Below the pieces are notes generated by a model that saw nothing but the letters and a program-made list of their open reading frames with translations, was not told the origin of the DNA and did not search any database. From contig CM068832.1 in the NCBI GenBank assembly GCA_028554795.2, positions 85,150,511 to 85,214,510 of the forward strand: 64,000 nucleotides of DNA, in the 5' to 3' direction. The position numbers were made by a program, and so were the translations under genes. The stretch comes from Sinohyriopsis cumingii. Lineage: Eukaryota > Mollusca > Bivalvia > Unionida > Unionidae. Below are positions 25,473-64,000 of the stretch, one piece after another (position 1 is the first letter of the stretch; every line of letters begins with the position of its first letter).

Positions 25473-25891
25473 CATAAACCAGGCTGACGAAATGTGTATT
25501 ATATAGTCTTCTTTTTAACATTACTCTATAGAATATTACTTATACGTTTTTACCACAGTGACATCTAAATTGAATTACCTTTCAGGAAACGGCATTGTGT
25601 TGGTTTATTCTGGCGATATTAAGCTATTCGTGCGGTCGACCACACGGATATCACTCATCTGCACTGCATGTTCCCGATGCACATCGACGCACCATCATGT
25701 CAATATATTGTTACCATCAAGGAAGTCTGTGATGCAACTCTATTCTCACCAATTTTGTTTTTGTGTAAAACATGGCGGATGTTACGATAGAACCGGACAC
25801 GTTTATTGAATTGGTCAATATTTGCGGATCTTTTCATATTACTCGCTGCGCAGAAACATGAATACATAAAATAATATATATATATGTAGAC

Positions 25892-25926
25892 GGGAAAGTA
25901 TATTTGCTATTAAACTATACTTTCCC
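25892..25926. repeat. Perfect hairpin
   Basis: Arms GGGAAAGTATA and TATACTTTCCC (11 bp each) flank a 13-base loop. It lies at the edge of the Ty3/Gypsy fossil and may be unrelated to it. Confidence 0.8.
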
Positions 25927-25939
25927 TTGCTGTGGCTAA

Positions 25940-26240
25940 TATCAATCTCATATTCCTATAACAACAAACTCCACCTTAGTAGTCTTTGATTTTTATTGTT
26001 CATCTTGGAACATAATGTAAGGGGATTTTGATCACTAACCACAATAATCTTTGAAGGAGCTGAATTAAGGTAAACTTCAAAATGTTCTAATGCCAATATC
26101 AAAGCCAAATATGTCTTCTCAATCGTTGAATAATCTCTTTGTTTGTCTTCTTGCATTAATACTGCTTCAACCCCAAACAAATTTATTTCTTCACAGTTCT
26201 TGTTGGTTCTGTCATCCTACTGGATTTACCACCACTGTTC
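25940..26240 (-). mobile_element. Ty3/Gypsy LTR retrotransposon fossil, RNase H fragment
   Basis: The minus-strand translation has the hallmark order of a Gypsy RT/RNase H region: AVLMQEDKQRDYSTIEKTYL, then LALEHFEVYL, VVSDQNPLTL and NQRLLRW. Only this internal piece is recognised; no LTRs, gag or integrase were seen nearby. It is broken and old. Confidence 0.85.
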
Positions 26241-26349
26241 TCTCAACCTCTCGATCTCATTTTGTTGTGGATGGAAATGGTTTTGAATATGAGATAATTA
26301 TATCATCTTCAAGATCGCTAACACAAACCTCTACCAACACATTGTGAAA

Positions 26350-27580
26350 AGTGCCGTGTGACACGGATCACCATTGTCGCTTGGTGTCTGATTTCTCCGT
26401 GGAAAATAAATCGTTTCGTCTTTATTATAAAAAAATAATTTGACTAAGTTTTACACAATACTTGAACTCTTAACATTTTACGTTTTATGTGTAAGCCGTC
26501 ATCTCAATGTTCTGGAAGTTTGTGTTTGCGTCTCTCAAATGTGGTAATATTTTCATGGACGGAACGAATTTCTTTTGGCGTGAATCAAGACTCATGGTTT
26601 CGTGGCACCAGTGGAGAGCTTTGATTCAAGGTTACTTATATCGTCTTCGAGATTGCTGGCACGGATTTAAGCTAACACTTCAGCTCGTGTTTGAGGCGAT
26701 AAAGCAAATCATTGCTCTTACTTTTGCAATGAAATCGTTTCATCTTGATGCAAAATTTCATTTGACTTTTATTTGATATGATCAAGGGATCGTTTCACTA
26801 ACACTGAATGAAAGTCGCAACGCACTTGCAGCTTACGCTGGATAAACTTTTATAGAACGTATACGTAAATCCAACACAACTTGCGCACCTGAGTTATTTA
26901 TCTATGTCAAACTCATATTTTTTACTTGTCAAGACAAAATTTGTTGTCTAGCTAAGCCGTATAACATATAGCAGTAATGGATGTCTTAAGAGACTGTCAG
27001 TTGTTTGCCATTTATGTTCTGCTTATGATTGATAAGATAGATATGTTCCTAAGTCTAGGTGATAGAAGGCACTTAACTTTAGGACCAAATATAAATATGC
27101 GAAATTCAGTTCCCTGTAGGATTTAAACACGATCTGTTTCCGCTGCGTGATCTTCATTCCCGCTATGTGATTGACAACATTAAACATTCAATTATTCAAT
27201 CAGAATGTTATCGATGTCTCAAGCAAATTACTTCAATTTAAGATGCACCAAGCCATGAACTAACGTCAAATAATGTAACTGTTATATTTATGCTATAGTG
27301 ATGTCTTATAGTGGTTTCATATAGAATCATATATTCTATACAGTGACTAAGAAAAGTATTTATGTCACATTTATTCAAATATTTGTATTCTATTACGTTA
27401 ACATTACCTCAGTCAGTCGTTTTCCTTCTCCAATAGGGTTGCTGCATTGTATTCTCATAATGCTATTATGTTACAATTTTGTCATAGAAACGCTGACATA
27501 AATAGCATTTCTAGAGGAGTTTCGGTACAATTATTTGTTGCGGTGCGCTACAAACGTATGATGCATAAGATATTATCACG
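26350..27580. other. Intergenic, nothing firmly recognised
   Basis: A plus-strand ORF at 26,507-26,776 is rich in Phe and Trp and has no recognised motif. The rest is AT-rich. Confidence 0.4.
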
Positions 27581-27589
27581 TTGGATGCT

Positions 27590-28030
27590 TTAAATTGCTT
27601 ACTTGTTTGATGCCTTACAATGTTTGTCATATTGATACTTTACAATATTTACCCGTTTGATGCTTACACAGTTTGTTCTTTCCAATGCTTACACGTGTGA
27701 TGTTTTACAATGCTTACACGTGTGATGTTTTACAATGCTTACACAGTTTGTTCTTTCCAATGCTTACACGTCTTATGCTTTACAATGCTTACACGTGTGA
27801 TGTTTTACAATGCTTATCCGTTTGATGCCTTAATAAGCATACACATTTGATTCATTACAATACGTACATGTTTAATGCTTTCCAATTTTTCCAAAGTTGA
27901 TGCGTTATAATGCAGATACGTTTTATGCTTTAAATATTCTTGCACGGTGCTGATAATTCTAATATGCTTTATGTTTTACAGTGCATATACGTTTAAAGCT
28001 TTACAATGTTTACGCGTTTTGACGCATCAA
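27590..28030. repeat. Degenerate tandem repeat of about 23 bp
   Basis: Units of the form GATGTTTTACAATGCTTACA, spaced by GTGT, GTTT or a longer CAGTTTGTTCTTTCC insert, repeat with many changes through about 440 bp. The centre (27,660-27,810) is best preserved and the flanks are more diverged. Confidence 0.75.
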
Positions 28031-28039
28031 AATTCTCCT

Positions 28040-29157
28040 AATAGTTTTGTCATTGCTTACTCTTTGATTGACTAGGCCGACAAAGGCATTTACAGCAATG
28101 AAGCAAATAAACATGCACACTTATACATTTTTAATCTACCATTTATAGTTTTAAATGAGCTGTATTTATTATTTTGGAGCAGTCGTCGACATTATAGGTA
28201 AAGATGTAATTATTCAAATTGAGTTCTGTGTTTTCCTTTTGTAAATGGAGGGCATAATTTAAGATGTTTTAAAGAAGTGTTTGAAAAGATAGGGGAACTC
28301 ATTAATCTTAATTTGCACAACAGCTCTTTCGGCTAGCTTGGCTTGAACATGGCTGTCATCATCCAGAGAGTAGTGTGCACATGTTGTGCCCAACAAGCCA
28401 ACAGTTCACACAGTTCTCCATATGTTTACTATAAAGAGAATTTATAGCACAACTGAATCATGAACTAATCAGATACAGTTATAACCTAGATTGCTAGATG
28501 GTTGTCAAAAGTTTAATGACACAAGTCTAACCTTATTTTAAGAAACATTCCCACCTCTCCATCCAATCCTCGCATTCCGAGTCATCCCCAAAACATTAGA
28601 TATACGGACATATTTATTTATCAGTCCTTGTATTTGGTCATTGCATTGTGATATCTGTTCATCTCAGTTAAATAACTCCAGCTGTACATATCTATCATTA
28701 TTATTTCCATCATTGTATATATCGACCATATTCCTTTGCATAAAGTACAATTTGTAGATATTTTTTTTAAACAGCTAAAATTAGGCAGAAAATTGCAAAA
28801 CCATCTTAGAATGCGAATTAATTACATATACCTTTTATTACAAACCTCGTCTGGTTTGAAGATGATCATATATAAAATTTATATTGTTTAAATAATATAG
28901 TTAAAATTATATAAACTGTGGATACTTACTTTGACTGCATCCAACTGAATAACTAGCAGCTCAATCCAGGAAGAACGGAGCGTAGTAAGTGCCTTCACGC
29001 AGCTTATTGGATGCTTTACTTGTTGTACGGTCAAAACGTTCCAGTATCATAATCAAGTTTTCAAAATATTTCGTAAATGCTGGTAATCTTTTCGACTTAT
29101 AGCTATACGGTTAATCATCATGGTAAACGGTTTCAGCGGTCTTAATTAGCTAGTCAT

Positions 29158-29228
<71 letters not shown>

Positions 29229-29680
29229 TACAAATGTACTGATCACTTGTCATATTTATATTTTTTGAAATGCAAGGAAAAGTATATCTTGTAGTTTGAT
29301 ATAAACTAAATCAGTTAACGTTAAATAAAAAGCTAATTCAAACGCAGTTTTGTTTACGGCCGTTTTTTATATATTATTATAGAAATGTATGCCAGTCTAG
29401 ACGTAGGTTCTTGCTGAGCAGAGTTTTTTTTATGCCCGGGAGCGGTACATTACGGCCCATGATCTAGTTATATCCTGTAATGTACATCATAGGGTGTGGC
29501 TTTAAAAATCGGACCCACACCCTGGAGCAAAATTGACGACGCCTGTTTTAGGCTCTCCTTTATAAAGAATGCGTTGTTATTAAGCACATGTTAAACAACA
29601 CTTATATATTTACAATTTAGCTCTTGTCTGTCTGACATAACGTTCGACGAATAGGATCGTTAGAATTTTTTCTCGCAATA
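28040..29680. other. Upstream region of gene 2
   Basis: AT-rich with a (TA)n tract at about 29,162-29,227. The last 300 bases before gene 2 are somewhat less AT-rich (GCCCGGGAGCGG near 29,434). No coding exon seen. Confidence 0.4.
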
Positions 29681-29684
29681 TCAT

Positions 29685-29722
29685 TATATACCAAGTAACT
29701 GTTAGCGTATAAGCCCATCAGT
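29685..29722 (+). promoter_or_regulatory. Putative core promoter of gene 2
   Basis: A TATATA box at 29,685-29,690 lies 56 bases before the ATG. About 27-32 bases downstream is CCCATCAGT (29,714-29,722), an initiator-like site at the usual distance. This would give a very short 5' UTR. It is inferred from spacing only. Confidence 0.4.
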
Positions 29723-29745
29723 ATTCCGCTAGTCATCAGTCAGTC

Positions 29746-63869
<34,124 letters not shown>

Positions 63870-64000
63870 GTATTATATTTTGTGAGCATAAATGTGAGGG
63901 TGTGTTGGTGCCTTTCCATTCCAGAAAGCATAATGAGTAGCTAACTATTAAGTGGACGACGGCATGCTCAAACTTTAGTGGTATTTATATATGCAATTGT

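Noticed and set aside
26507-26776. An 89-codon gene
   Set aside because: No recognised motif, rich in Phe and Trp, no splice or promoter context; left as unknown.

Overview
This window is AT-rich, intron-rich invertebrate nuclear DNA. It holds tRNA-derived SINEs, CR1/L2-like LINEs and long (TA)n, (CA)n and (TAA)n microsatellites. Gene content and repeats suggest a mollusc, most likely a bivalve or gastropod; that is an inference, as no species-specific marker was recognised. I see no bacterial-style genes, rRNA, CRISPR array or stand-alone tRNA gene that I would trust.

The only host genes I can support are two tandem, same-strand copies of a secreted M12B (adamalysin/ADAMTS-like) zinc metalloprotease. 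Gene 1 is seen only at its 3' end: three exons between 7,740 and 11,268 encode the ADAMTS-type cysteine-rich domain and a stop. Gene 2 runs from its start codon at 29,746 to the right edge. Thirteen exons with matching GT-AG sites and phases give an uninterrupted 525-codon reading: signal peptide, propeptide, metalloprotease domain with HELGHSLGASHD and a Met-turn, then the first cysteine-rich exon. Its last two exons should lie just beyond the window. Diverged but alignable intron sequence around the equivalent intron of both genes supports a tandem duplication.

The most interesting feature is inside gene 2. Between exons 7 and 8 lies a second candidate exon (48,950-49,027) with the same length (78 nt), the same phase (0-0) and the same pattern of residues as exon 8 (49,307-49,384). 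The two look like mutually exclusive alternatives for one segment of the catalytic domain.

Layout: 1-300, possible tail of an older element; 300-7,740, gene 1 intron with a 5'-truncated LINE (4.68-7.2 kb); 7.74-11.27 kb, gene 1 3' exons; 11.3-29.7 kb, intergenic DNA with SINEs, a longer reverse-strand LINE (16.06-19.6 kb), a 33-bp minisatellite, a Ty3/Gypsy RNase H fossil and a degenerate tandem repeat; 29.7-63.9 kb, gene 2, whose introns contain a 2.3-kb 22-bp minisatellite, a third LINE piece, SINEs with clear target-site duplications, a foldback element, an unassigned patch of coding-like sequence and many compound microsatellites.
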